Shown in pieces: positions 1 to 8,701 of a DNA stretch of 64,000 bases. Position numbers and translations under genes: made by a program. Location: NCBI GenBank assembly GCA_963831645.1, contig CAWHQZ010000009.1, positions 295,912 through 359,911 on the forward strand, in the 5' to 3' direction. Origin of the DNA: CAWHQZ01 sp963831645. Its GTDB lineage: Bacteria > Pseudomonadota > Alphaproteobacteria > Rhizobiales > Aestuariivirgaceae. The stretch's first letter is position 1, and each line of letters opens with the position of its first letter. Below the pieces are notes generated by a model that saw only the letters and a list, made by a program, of their open reading frames with translations, made no database searches and had not been told where the DNA came from.

Positions 1-1286
1 AATCCCAGGAGCAATGCGCCGAAGCCTGTCGTCAGACCGATGACTAGCGGCATCGCAAGCAGCGGCTCGCGCGCAAAGGTCGAGCTCACCACCAGGAACT
101 CGCTCATGAAGATGCCGAGCGGCGGTAGGCCGGCGATTGCGATGACTCCCAGAACGAGCCCCCAGCCAAGCGCCGGATGGGTCGCCGTCAAGCCACCCAT
201 GTCGGCGATCCTCTGCGTGCCCTTGACCTGGGAGATATGCCCGACGGCGAAAAAGATGGCCGACTTGGTAAGGGAGTGCAGCGTCATGTGCAAAAGCCCC
301 GCGAAGTTGGCAAGCGGTCCGCCCATGCCGAACGCGAACACGATGATGCCCATGTGCTCGATCGATGAATAGGCAAACATGCGTTTGATGTCGCGCCGGC
401 GGTAGAGCATGAAGGCGGCGAAGATGAGCGAAATCAATCCCATCGTCACCATGAGCGGACCGGGCGCCAGGGCTGCCGGGTTGACCGCCAGCAGCATCTT
501 GAAGCGCAGGAGCGCATAAAGCGCGACGTTCAGGAGCAGCCCCGAGAGCACCGCCGAGATCGGTGTCGGGCCCTCGGCGTGGGCATCGGGCAACCAGGCG
601 TGCAGCGGCGCTAGGCCCACCTTGGTGCCGTAGCCGAGGAGAATGAACACGAAGGCGACGTTGAGGAGCGCGGGATCGAACTGGCCCGCGCGTTCAACCA
701 GCACGGTCCACACCATGGCGTCGATGCCTTCGCCGATGACCGGCCCCGCCGCCATGTAGACAAGGATGGTGCCGAACAGGGCGAAGGCGATGCCGACGCT
801 GCCGAGAATGAAATATTTCCACGCCGCTTCGATGGCTTCGTGGGTGCGGTAGATGCCGACCATGAGCACCGTGGTGAGCGTGGCGAGCTCGATCGCCACC
901 CACATCACGCCGATGTTGTTGGCGAGCAGCGCCAGGTTCATGGCGAACATCAGCACCTGGTACATGGCATGGTAGAAGCGCAGTTCGGTGTGGGTCAGCC
1001 TGCCAGTCTCGATCTCGTGGCCGATATAACTCGCGCTGAAGGCGCTGGTGGTGAACCCCACGAACGTGGTGAGCACGATGAAAACGTTGTTGAGGTCGTC
1101 GACAAGAAAATATGTTCCCGGTTGCGGGCGAGCGACGAGCAGCGCCAGGGCGGAAAGAAAGGTCAGAAGCGCGGCGAGCACGTTGAGCCGCGCGGTCAGC
1201 CGGTAGCCCGGCAGTACGGCGAGCAGCGCAGCTGCCGCAGCCGGGATCAGCAGGACTGCGCTAACCGCGTCGAACGGGGCGGTCAT
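1..1286 (-). CDS. hyfF: Hydrogenase-4 component F-like proton-conducting membrane subunit, 3' part outside the window
   Basis: Membrane subunit of the NuoL/M/N antiporter family as found in group 4 hydrogenase (Hyf/Hyc) complexes; it would conduct protons or Na+ across the inner membrane. The frame opens with MTAPFDAVSAVLL and runs off the left edge after about 428 codons (family members are near 520). Multiple hydrophobic segments are visible, with the family motifs PLHAWLPDAHAEGPTPISA and FAYSSIEHMGI. Its ATG at 1286 overlaps the stop of the preceding gene (ATGA), so translation is probably coupled. The catalytic large and small subunits, if present, would lie left of position 1. Family is clear; whether the complex evolves hydrogen cannot be told from here. 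Confidence 0.9.
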   Translation of the reverse strand, partial: MTAPFDAVSAVLLIPAAAAALLAVLPGYRLTARLNVLAALLTFLSALALLVARPQPGTYFLVDDLNNVFIVLTTFVGFTTSAFSASYIGHEIETGRLTHTELRFYHAMYQVLMFAMNLALLANNIGVMWVAIELATLTTVLMVGIYRTHEAIEAAWKYFILGSVGIAFALFGTILVYMAAGPVIGEGIDAMVWTVLVERAGQFDPALLNVAFVFILLGYGTKVGLAPLHAWLPDAHAEGPTPISAVLSGLLLNVALYALLRFKMLLAVNPAALAPGPLMVTMGLISLIFAAFMLYRRRDIKRMFAYSSIEHMGIIVFAFGMGGPLANFAGLLHMTLHSLTKSAIFFAVGHISQVKGTQRIADMGGLTATHPALGWGLVLGVIAIAGLPPLGIFMSEFLVVSSTFAREPLLAMPLVIGLTTGFGALLLG

Positions 1287-1945
1287 GGCCGCTCTCCGCG
1301 GAAGCGGTCGAGCGCCTCGACGTCGACGGTGTCGAAACGCTCGCGGATGCGGAACAGGAAGATGCCGATGACGATGAAGGCGATGAGGATCGAGAACGCG
1401 ACGGAGATCTCGACCACCAGTGGCATGCCCTTGGCGCCGGTTGCGGCAAGCACAAGGCCGTTCTCGAGCGACATGAAGCCAACGATCTGGCTCACCGCAT
1501 TACGCCGCGTCACCATCATCAGGAGGCCAAGGAGCACTACCGACAGCGCGAAGGCGAGGTCCTCACGCGCCAAAGGGTCCGCCCCCGCGGTCACCTTGAG
1601 CATGACCACCATCGACAGGGCTACGAGCCCGATGCCGAGCAGCATGGCTGCGCCCACACCCACCACCTTGTCGATCTCGCGGTGGATGCCGAGGCGCCAG
1701 ATGATCCGGTGCAGCGACACCGGGATGACGATCGCCTTGAACACGAGCGCGATGGCCGCGGTGATGTAGAGATGCGGCGCGTCCTGGATGGCGGCCTGCC
1801 AGGCGACCGAAGCCGCCAGCACCAGCGCATGCAGCGCATATGTGTTGAGTAGTGCCGAGAGGCGATCCTGGTAGAGCTGCAGGAAGCTCACGAGCACGAG
1901 CCCGCCGGCGAGCAGATGGGCGATATCGAAGACAAGACCGCGCAT
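1283..1945 (-). CDS. hyfE: Hydrogenase-4 component E-like membrane protein
   Basis: 220-residue, very hydrophobic protein matching HyfE, a short membrane subunit carrying NuoK-like segments. About six or seven membrane helices can be seen, with a charged linker around residues 90-100 (HREIDKVVG) and a hydrophilic C-terminus rich in Arg and Asp. It sits between the HyfC-like and HyfF-like genes and overlaps both: its start abuts the stop of the HyfC-like gene at 1945, and its stop is inside the HyfF start. Such packing supports one polycistronic message for a single membrane complex. Confidence 0.85.
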   Translation of the reverse strand: MRGLVFDIAHLLAGGLVLVSFLQLYQDRLSALLNTYALHALVLAASVAWQAAIQDAPHLYITAAIALVFKAIVIPVSLHRIIWRLGIHREIDKVVGVGAAMLLGIGLVALSMVVMLKVTAGADPLAREDLAFALSVVLLGLLMMVTRRNAVSQIVGFMSLENGLVLAATGAKGMPLVVEISVAFSILIAFIVIGIFLFRIRERFDTVDVEALDRFRGERP

Positions 1946-2901
1946 TAGTGGCTCCGCGTGACGAACATCAGGAGCGTGGCGAGCAAGCTCAGCATCAGCG
2001 CGGCGCCCAAGAGCTCAGGCACCCGGAACACCCGCATCTTGGCGATCGTGGTTTCAAACAAGGCCAGCAGAAAGCCGAGGCCCGCGACTTTCGCGCAGTA
2101 TGCGACAACGCCGATCGCCAGCGCCTCAGACGCCTCGCCCGGCGCCGCCAGACCCCACGGCAAGAACAGGCAGGCGATGAGCGAGAGGTAGAGCAGAAGC
2201 TTGAGTGACGATGCAAGCTCGATGAGCGCCAAGTGGCGGCCGGAGTACTCCAGCACCATGGCTTCGTGCACCATGGTAAGCTCGAGATGGGTCACCGGGT
2301 TGTCGACGGGAATACGCGCGTTTTCGGCGATGGCCACGATGATGAGGGCGATGAGCGCCAGCCCCAGCGACACCCTGAGGCCGACGGCCGGCGAGACCAT
2401 GTACTCCGCCATGCTGGAAAGCTGCGTCGAGCCGGCGATCAGCGCCAGGGTGAAGGTGATCATGAGCATGGCAGGTTCAGCGAGCGAGGCGATCATCACC
2501 TCGCGGCTCGCCCCGATGCCGCCGAAACTGGTGCCGACATCGAGGCCGGCGAGCGCCAGGAAGAAGCGGGCGCTGCCGAGGAGCGCCACGATGGCGATGA
2601 GATCGGCCGACCAGCTGAAAACAAGTCCGGTCCTGAACGTCGGCACCATGGCGGCGGCGACCCAGGTCGCGGCGAAGATGAGGTAGGGTATTTCGCGGAA
2701 CAGCCACGAGGCGTTCTCGGCCAATACGACCTCCTTGCGCAGGAGCCGGACCAGATCCCGGTACGGCTGGATCACCGGCGGACCACGGCGCCTGAGCAGG
2801 CGCCCCTTCACTTTGCGCACGAAACCGGTAAGCAGCGGCGCCATGAGCAGCACCAGCAGCATCTGCGCGCCGTGCCCGGCGAAGTCGAGGATCACTGCCA
2901 T
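1945..2901 (-). CDS. hyfC: Hydrogenase-4 component C-like (NuoH/HycD-type) membrane subunit
   Basis: 318-residue member of the NuoH/HycD/EchB family, the membrane anchor that couples the soluble electron-transfer arm of complex I-like enzymes to the ion channel. I chose MAVILDFAGHG at 2901 rather than the longer open frame upstream, because the longer part is low-quality antisense of the next gene and the short start fits the family length. Conserved pieces include KGRLLRRRGPPVIQPYRDL near the N-terminus, ENARIPVDNP in the middle and MVHEAMVLEYSGRHLALIE, typical of quinone-site loops in NuoH relatives. It overlaps the upstream gene by 10 bases. Confidence 0.88.
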   Translation of the reverse strand: MAVILDFAGHGAQMLLVLLMAPLLTGFVRKVKGRLLRRRGPPVIQPYRDLVRLLRKEVVLAENASWLFREIPYLIFAATWVAAAMVPTFRTGLVFSWSADLIAIVALLGSARFFLALAGLDVGTSFGGIGASREVMIASLAEPAMLMITFTLALIAGSTQLSSMAEYMVSPAVGLRVSLGLALIALIIVAIAENARIPVDNPVTHLELTMVHEAMVLEYSGRHLALIELASSLKLLLYLSLIACLFLPWGLAAPGEASEALAIGVVAYCAKVAGLGFLLALFETTIAKMRVFRVPELLGAALMLSLLATLLMFVTRSH

Positions 2902-4904
2902 GTGGCGAGCACGAGCAGCAGCGTCACGAGCGCGGCGAACACCAGGCTCAGATATTGGCGGATGGTCAGGAACTGAAGCTTGTTGAGCTTGTCCGCGGCG
3001 ATCCCAACGCCGGTGGCCAAAGGCGCATAGAGCCCATCCCAGATGAGGTCGCGCATTTGGACGGTGAAGCGAGCCGCGCGCGTGTCGCCGGGCGGCGGCA
3101 TAAAGCCCTGCTCCCGGGCCCTGAAGACGATGGTGCCGAACACTCGGCGGATCGGCTGGGCGAAGCTTTGGGACGTGTATTGCGTAGCGGGGCTCCGGTC
3201 CGGATAGCCGCAGTCCCATGCCGGTCCTCGGCGCACCTTGTTCGAAGCGATGCGGTGGATGGCGAAGGCGGAAAGCGATCCCGATATGGCGATGAACAGA
3301 AAGACGATGAGCCCGTTATAGGAGCCGCGGTGGTCCGCGATCGGCACGATCGACAGCCATTCGACGCCCATCTGCGCCGGCATGCGCGCCCGTGTAAGAA
3401 ACTCGACCGCCGGCGCCAGCGCGTCGATGAACAGGCCGGGAAGAATTCCGGCAACCAGACACAGGGCTGCGAATAGCGCCATCGCGGTGAGCGACCAGCG
3501 ATCGGTCTCGACCGCGCGCGAGGCGAAAGCCGTGCGGGCGCGGCCAAGGAAGGTCACCCCGAACGCCTTGACGAAACAGGCGGCGGCCAGCGCGGCTGAG
3601 AGCGCCAGCACCGCGCCCACCGTCGGCACGAGAAGCCGCAGCCCCCAGGACGGCAGTTCGGGGCTTAAGAGAACCGCCTGGAAGATCAGCCATTCGGAAA
3701 CGAAACCATTGAAGGGCGGCAAGGCCGAAATGGCCACGCATCCTGCGAGGAAGAAGAAGGCGGTGAGGGGCATGCGGTGGATGAGGCCGCCCAGATGCTC
3801 CATGTCGCGCTCGCCTGTGGCGTTCAGCACCGCGCCGGCGCCGAAGAACAGCAGGCTCTTGAACAGACAGTGATTGAAGGCATGGAGGAGGCTTGCGGTA
3901 AGCGCAAGCGCAGCCGCGGACGGCATGGCGTGCGCCTCGAAGGCCAGCGCGAGACCTAGTGCGATGAAGATGATGCCGATGTTCTCGACCGTGTGGTAGG
4001 CGAGGAGGCGCTTCAAGTCGTGTTGCATCAGCGCCTGGAGCACGCCCAGGACGCAGGTGATGCCGCCCACCGACAGCACCACAATGCTCCACCACCATGC
4101 GGAAGGGCCCAGTAGGTCGAAGACGATGCGCACGAAGCCGTAGACCGCGACCTTGGTCATGACGCCGCTCATCAGTGCCGAGACGTGGCTGGGTGCTGCC
4201 GGGTGGGCGAGCGGCAGCCATACGTGGAGCGGAACGAGACCGGCCTTGGAGCCGGCGCCCGCGAGGACCAGCATCAGGACCAGTGCTGCCAGTCCGGGCG
4301 GCTGTGCAGCTTCACGGATTTCATCGAAGCCGTAGAGGCCCTGGGGTCCGGCCAGGAGGCCGAAGGCGAGAAGCAGCGCCAGGGTACCGACGCTTGCCAT
4401 GAGGAGATAGACATAGCCCGCACGGACATTATCGGCCACGCGGTGGTGTGCCATGACCAGCGCCCACGACGAAAGCGACATGAATTCCCAGGAGACGAGG
4501 AAGCTGAAGGCATCATCGGCAATGACCACGAGATTCATGGCGGCGAGGAACGCCGGATAGAACGGCAGCACCCTTTCCGGGGCGCGCTCATGCCTTCCGT
4601 AGCCGATAGCAAACAGGCTCGCCGCGGCAGCGCCCAGGTTGACGACGATAAGGAAGACGGAGCTTAGGCTGTCGAGGCGGAAGTGCGTTCCGAGCCACGG
4701 CAGTCCGAGCGGCAAGGTTAAGGTGACGGGCGCTACGGTTCCGTCGAGCAGATACAGGAGCGCAACGGCGAGAAGGATGAGCGAGGCAGCGAGGCTCAAG
4801 CCGTAGATGATCGCGCCGCTACTCTGCTTAGCCCTCAAGGCGGCGCCAAGGGGGGCCGCGGCGAGCAGACCGGCCACGCAAAACAAGGAGATGGAAAGCG
4901 ACAT
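2892..4904 (-). CDS. hyfB: Hydrogenase-4 component B-like proton-conducting membrane subunit
   Basis: 670-residue NuoL/M/N-type antiporter subunit, first gene of the visible block. It begins MSLSISLFCVAG and has around 14 or more hydrophobic segments. The central part carries KAGLVPLHVWLPLAHP and LLAYHTVENIGII, the ion-path motifs of this family. A C-terminal extension after about residue 530 holds a soluble stretch (CGYPDRSPATQYTSQSFAQP) seen in HyfB/HycC proteins, then one more hydrophobic helix. HyfB-C-E-F order matches hydrogenase-4-like operons, including forms that lack a recognisable formate dehydrogenase partner. Confidence 0.9.
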   Translation of the reverse strand: MSLSISLFCVAGLLAAAPLGAALRAKQSSGAIIYGLSLAASLILLAVALLYLLDGTVAPVTLTLPLGLPWLGTHFRLDSLSSVFLIVVNLGAAAASLFAIGYGRHERAPERVLPFYPAFLAAMNLVVIADDAFSFLVSWEFMSLSSWALVMAHHRVADNVRAGYVYLLMASVGTLALLLAFGLLAGPQGLYGFDEIREAAQPPGLAALVLMLVLAGAGSKAGLVPLHVWLPLAHPAAPSHVSALMSGVMTKVAVYGFVRIVFDLLGPSAWWWSIVVLSVGGITCVLGVLQALMQHDLKRLLAYHTVENIGIIFIALGLALAFEAHAMPSAAALALTASLLHAFNHCLFKSLLFFGAGAVLNATGERDMEHLGGLIHRMPLTAFFFLAGCVAISALPPFNGFVSEWLIFQAVLLSPELPSWGLRLLVPTVGAVLALSAALAAACFVKAFGVTFLGRARTAFASRAVETDRWSLTAMALFAALCLVAGILPGLFIDALAPAVEFLTRARMPAQMGVEWLSIVPIADHRGSYNGLIVFLFIAISGSLSAFAIHRIASNKVRRGPAWDCGYPDRSPATQYTSQSFAQPIRRVFGTIVFRAREQGFMPPPGDTRAARFTVQMRDLIWDGLYAPLATGVGIAADKLNKLQFLTIRQYLSLVFAALVTLLLVLATWQ

Positions 4905-5012
4905 GAGCCCCCGGCAGACGTTAGCTTGCCGGTCTAGCGCATTGAGCTTGAGGTCTCAAGTTGAGCGAGGTTTCCGATTAGCGTGGTCTACATTCATCGA
5001 AACAGGGACCGC

Positions 5013-5669
5013 TCACCCTTCACGCACGTGCGAGATCACGCTCAAAAAACGGATTGGCAGCTTGCGCAGCTCGTCGGGCCCGTGCGGCACGTCGGCGTCG
5101 AAGTAGAGGGAATCGCCGGGCCGCAGCACATAGACCTTGTCGCCATGGCGGTAACCCACTTCGCCCTCGAGCATGTAAAGGAACTCGATCCCTTCGTGCT
5201 GAAACACCGGGAACACATCGGAGGCGGCGGTAAGGGTAACAAGATAGGGCTCGACCGCCAGCGGTCGACTGCGGCTATGGCCCAGCAGCTGATACTGGTG
5301 ACCGGCTCTGGTTCCGCGCCGCTCGATCTTGAGCCCTTCGCCAGCCTTGACGAAGGTGGCATCGCGAACCTCCTCGAACGAGCGGAATAGCGCCGTCACC
5401 GGGACGTGCAAGGCCCGCGACAACGACTGCAGCGACGACAGCGACAGCGAAGTACTGCCGTTTTCGATTTTCGACAGCATCCCTGCCGACATGCTAGCCG
5501 CCTTGGCGAGTTCGCTCAGGGTGATGTCGAGCTTCTCGCGGAAGCGCCGCACTTCGTGACCGATCAATTCCTCGAGCCTTCCGGCACGCCCGCCGCCGTG
5601 GGGGTCCTGATGGGGGAATTCGGTAGCGGGCGCCTTCTCGCGGCTGCGCAATTTCCGGCTTCGGTCCAT
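5013..5669 (-). CDS. XRE-family transcriptional regulator with C-terminal cupin domain
   Basis: 218-residue DNA-binding regulator. A helix-turn-helix of the XRE type covers roughly residues 40-95 (ITLSELAKAASMSAGMLSKI), followed by a cupin barrel at about 125-210 with EGIEFLYMLEGEVGYRHG and LRPGDSLYFDADVPHGP, the layout of PuuR/SutR-like regulators that sense small molecules through the cupin. The N-terminal 30 residues are polar and rich in Arg. It is transcribed away from the ammonium transporter at 5823, so the 153-base gap between them probably holds both promoters. It may control the transporter, the Hyf block, or itself; the ligand is unknown. Confidence 0.85.
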   Translation of the reverse strand: MDRSRKLRSREKAPATEFPHQDPHGGGRAGRLEELIGHEVRRFREKLDITLSELAKAASMSAGMLSKIENGSTSLSLSSLQSLSRALHVPVTALFRSFEEVRDATFVKAGEGLKIERRGTRAGHQYQLLGHSRSRPLAVEPYLVTLTAASDVFPVFQHEGIEFLYMLEGEVGYRHGDKVYVLRPGDSLYFDADVPHGPDELRKLPIRFLSVISHVREG

Positions 5670-5822
5670 GCTTCACCTTGCAGTGCACAAGAACCCCCTG
5701 TGGGGGACGGCCCGCGCCAGCTTGACTTCTCCTTTCCTCGCATGAAAAACTTGTGTACGCGAGTCGCCACGTGCTTCGGGCGCGCTTGGTCGCCGCCCGG
5801 GGGGCGGCAGGGAGGGGAACCA

Positions 5823-7206
5823 ATGGGCAGCAACATAGACGCCATCACCACGGTCTTCATCGAGTTCTATTATTGGGTGACGATCGTCTTCATGTTCTTC
5901 ATCCATATCGGCTTTTGCCTCTATGAAGTAGGCGCCTCTAGACGGCGCAACCACCTCTCGACATTAATGAAGAACACCATGGCCATTCCTCTGGTCACTA
6001 TCACGTTCTTCTTTTTCGGCTGGTGGATCTATTTCGCGTTCCCGTCGGGGGGTCCCACCACCGCAGCGCCCTACGCTCTGCCTTGGAGCCCGTTGATGTC
6101 CGCCCACCTGTCGGGCCCTTCGCCCGATCTCGGCGTCGACGCCGCGACAGCGGCCTATTGGCATCGCCTCAACGGCGTGTTCTGGGGCGCGTTTCTCCTG
6201 TTCTCCATTACCACCGCCTCGATCGTCTCGGGAGCCATAATCGAACGGGTGCGCATGGGCGCATTCTGGTTCATCGCCGTGCTTCTCGGGTCGGTGCTAT
6301 GGATTCTTCGATGCCTCCTGGGGTTGGCACCCACAGGGCTGGATGGTGAAGTACCTCGGCTACCACGACGCCTATGCGTCGGGCGTCGTGCATGCCATCG
6401 CAGGCGGCGCCGCACTCGCCACGCTCATGGTGCTGGGACCGCGTCTCGCCAAGTTCCGGTCGGATGGAACGGCGCGCGATATCCCCCCGCACAATACCTG
6501 GCTCGTCGCCGTTGGTTTGCTGGCAATCTACACCGGCTTCTGGGGTTTCTATGCCGCCTGCAACATCCCGATCATCAGCCCCGCGCTGATTGCCGGGCAG
6601 ATTACCGGCGACACCTGGACGGCGACGACGATCTACCTGACGCCGACCACGCTTTCGGCGATCACCTTCAACTTCCTGATGTCGTTGTCCGGAGGACTGC
6701 TATCAGGCTACCTCGTGTCCAAGGGCAATCCGTTCTGGACGTTTTCGGGGGGTCTGTGCGGGGTGATCGCGGCCTCGGCTGGCAATGATCTCTACCACCC
6801 CATCCAGGCGATGCTCATCGCGGCGATCGTGGTGGCGATCTGTTACAAGCTCCACTACTGGGTCGAGCGGCGTTTCCGTATCGATGACGCCGTCGGCGCG
6901 GTCGCGGTCCACGGCTACGGCGGGTTTCTCGGTGTCGTCGTGGCCGGCTTCATGCTCTGGGGCACACCCTCGTCGCCCTACGAAGGCTTCGCCACGATTA
7001 GTCCGTGGGGCAATTTTATCGGCGCCGTGATCATGGTCGCGCTGGGCTTCGTCCCCGTCTATGTGCTGGCCAAGATACTTGACAGCGCGGGGCTGTTGCG
7101 CGTGCCGCACCGCGTGGAGCTCGAAGGTCTCGATTTCAGCACCAACGAAGCGTTCCTAGCGGCCGTGAGTGAAGTCAGCGCCGCCGAGAAAGCATTGCTG
7201 AAGTAG
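5823..7206 (+). CDS. amt: Ammonium transporter, reading frame broken by one extra base
   Basis: Amt/MEP/Rh-family channel for ammonium uptake in the inner membrane. The start MGSNIDAITTVF follows a GGGAGGGG-type ribosome site. The first frame runs to about 6308 and the second from there to 7206; joined, they give about 460 residues with ITTASIVSGAIIERVRMG, the tryptophan-rich DASWGWHPQGWM junction, DAYASGVVHAIAGG and GAVAVHGYGGFLGV. The total span is 1384 bases, one more than a multiple of three, so a single inserted base near CTTCGATG (about 6305-6310) explains the break. A true pseudogene is possible, but the same one-base pattern recurs in essential genes here. Confidence 0.88.
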
Positions 7207-7228
7207 GGCCGCAGGAGGGAGAACAACG

Positions 7229-7420
7229 ATGACAACCAACGGACTGACGTCTTGGGCGGTCGACCTCAAGGATGTCGGAGCGATCTACCCGTTCCAGGGA
7301 GCCGAGTGGCTTTTCGTCATCCTCGGGGTTGCGTTCTGGATCGCGTGGCATGTGCTTCAGACCCGACAGGAAACCGAGAACAATCGAAAACGAACTTCGC
7401 GCAGACCCCCGAGGCGATAA
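7229..7420 (+). CDS. Small single-helix membrane protein downstream of amt
   Basis: 63 residues, starting 22 bases after the ammonium transporter behind a strong GGAGGGAG site. One hydrophobic helix at about residues 26-45 (WLFVILGVAFWIAWHVLQ) is followed by a short basic tail ending RRPPRR. The N-terminal part (SWAVDLKDVGAIYPFQGAE) is polar. Spacing and orientation suggest co-transcription with amt. I do not recognise a named family. A helper or regulator of the transporter is possible, but that is inference from position only. Confidence 0.7.
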   Translation: MTTNGLTSWAVDLKDVGAIYPFQGAEWLFVILGVAFWIAWHVLQTRQETENNRKRTSRRPPRR

Positions 7421-7531
7421 GACGCTCGCATCGATCGACCGCTACTACTGATGCAATTGACAGCGAGCCTGCGCTCGGGCAGCGACCCGAGGTAGAATGC
7501 TCTCCGCCCAGCGTCCTCTATAAGCGGGAGA

Positions 7532-8011
7532 TCAGTCGGGCCGCTGGTTGCCCGGTCGCGGCTGGCCTCGAGCACCATATTCGTCTGGAGCCGAGAGACT
7601 GATCGGTACAAAGGGGTCAGCAAAGGCGGCCTCGTCAGCAAAGAACGGCGCAAGCAGGCTTGGGACAGGCTCTTCAGGCATCAATGCCGCGGCACGCGGC
7701 GCCGATTTCTGAATTGTCGTCCCTACCACACGAAGTCGGTCCGACTTCGCTTCTGTCTGCACGTTGGAAAGCGGAAGGCTATCGGCGCGCCCCTGCTTGA
7801 TCAGGAGCGGCAACTCCCCTGGAGAAGGGTGCTCTATGGCAACCTCCGTCGCGATCACTTCCAGGTGCTTGCCGTCATCAGGCGTCCCAGCACCGCGCAT
7901 CAGCCCGGCGACGAGCATCACGAGAAGTCCGCTCGCAACCGCAAGCGACGAAACTACAACAATACCTTTATTGCGCGCTTCAACGAAGCGTGTGTCCCCC
8001 CGGCCAGCCAT
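7532..8011 (-). CDS. Hypothetical membrane-anchored protein
   Basis: 159 residues of unknown function. A short positively charged start is followed by one hydrophobic helix at about residues 17-40 (GIVVVSSLAVASGLLVMLVAG), then a polar domain of about 115 residues rich in Pro, Ala and Glu. This looks like a signal anchor with a periplasmic part. It converges with the small gene ending at 7420. No catalytic motif is visible. The coding call rests on a clean open frame, a sensible membrane topology and the lack of a better frame in this stretch. Confidence 0.55.
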   Translation of the reverse strand: MAGRGDTRFVEARNKGIVVVSSLAVASGLLVMLVAGLMRGAGTPDDGKHLEVIATEVAIEHPSPGELPLLIKQGRADSLPLSNVQTEAKSDRLRVVGTTIQKSAPRAAALMPEEPVPSLLAPFFADEAAFADPFVPISLSAPDEYGARGQPRPGNQRPD

Positions 8012-8057
8012 GGAGGAAACATATCGCCGCCGGTCTGATTCGCCAATTGGCGCAAAA

Positions 8058-8561
8058 CTATGTCCAGAGCACTGTCATCGGCCCGTGAGCGCCCGCAACT
8101 GGATCACAGTGGGGCTTGGAGACCCCCGCTATTCGCCTTCGAATACCCTGCCAGTCGACTTCATTGGCGCGCTTCAGGTCGCGGTGCGAGCCCGGCGGGT
8201 AGGCGCCGATCACCAGGAGGTCGCCGCTCGACGAGATGAGCTCGTGTCCGGTGCCTGCCGGCAACAGTACCGCATCGCCGGCGGCCACTTCGAGCTCTTT
8301 CCCCGCAACGCCTCCAAAACGTACTCTCGCCCGCCCCGCGGCAATGCCCAGCACTTCATGTGCGTTTGAGTGAAAATGCGCGAACGAGAAGATGCCATCA
8401 CGCCAGCCATCGCCCCAGCCGTGTCTCTGAAACAGGCGCTCGAATATACCTGCCGTGTCTGACGCTGCTGGGTCCACTGCTTGCGGGTAGACAATCATTG
8501 GCCACCGCGGGTGGTTTGGTATGTCTCCGTCGTCGGAGAAGTAGAAGATGTCAGTCCGCAT
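8058..8561 (-). CDS. Cupin-domain protein
   Basis: 167 residues if the start is MRTDIFYFSDDGDIPNHPRWP at 8561; an in-frame ATG six codons earlier is also possible. The cupin core lies at about 60-130 with FSFAHFHSNAHEVLGIAAG, supplying His and Glu metal ligands, and VAAGDAVLLPAGTGHELI, the second cupin motif. The N-terminal block resembles the YjlB-like subgroup of cupins, whose substrate is not known to me. It lies alone, divergent from the cyclase gene at 8702 with a 140-base gap. Confidence 0.78.
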   Translation of the reverse strand: MRTDIFYFSDDGDIPNHPRWPMIVYPQAVDPAASDTAGIFERLFQRHGWGDGWRDGIFSFAHFHSNAHEVLGIAAGRARVRFGGVAGKELEVAAGDAVLLPAGTGHELISSSGDLLVIGAYPPGSHRDLKRANEVDWQGIRRRIAGVSKPHCDPVAGAHGPMTVLWT

Positions 8562-8701
8562 CATTGGCACTTTCAGCAATCCGTTCTCGTTCCGGTTCCC
8601 GATATTGTGGTAATTCGGATCAAAGTTCTTTGGGTCCTACTGTCTAACATACGCGACGGGTCGAGTGTTCAGGCTGCGTCACTTCGGTCTATAGAGACAG
8701 C

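Noticed and set aside
840..1769. A 309-codon plus-strand open frame
   Set aside because: Antisense to the HyfE/HyfF-like genes, His/Arg-rich with no domain.
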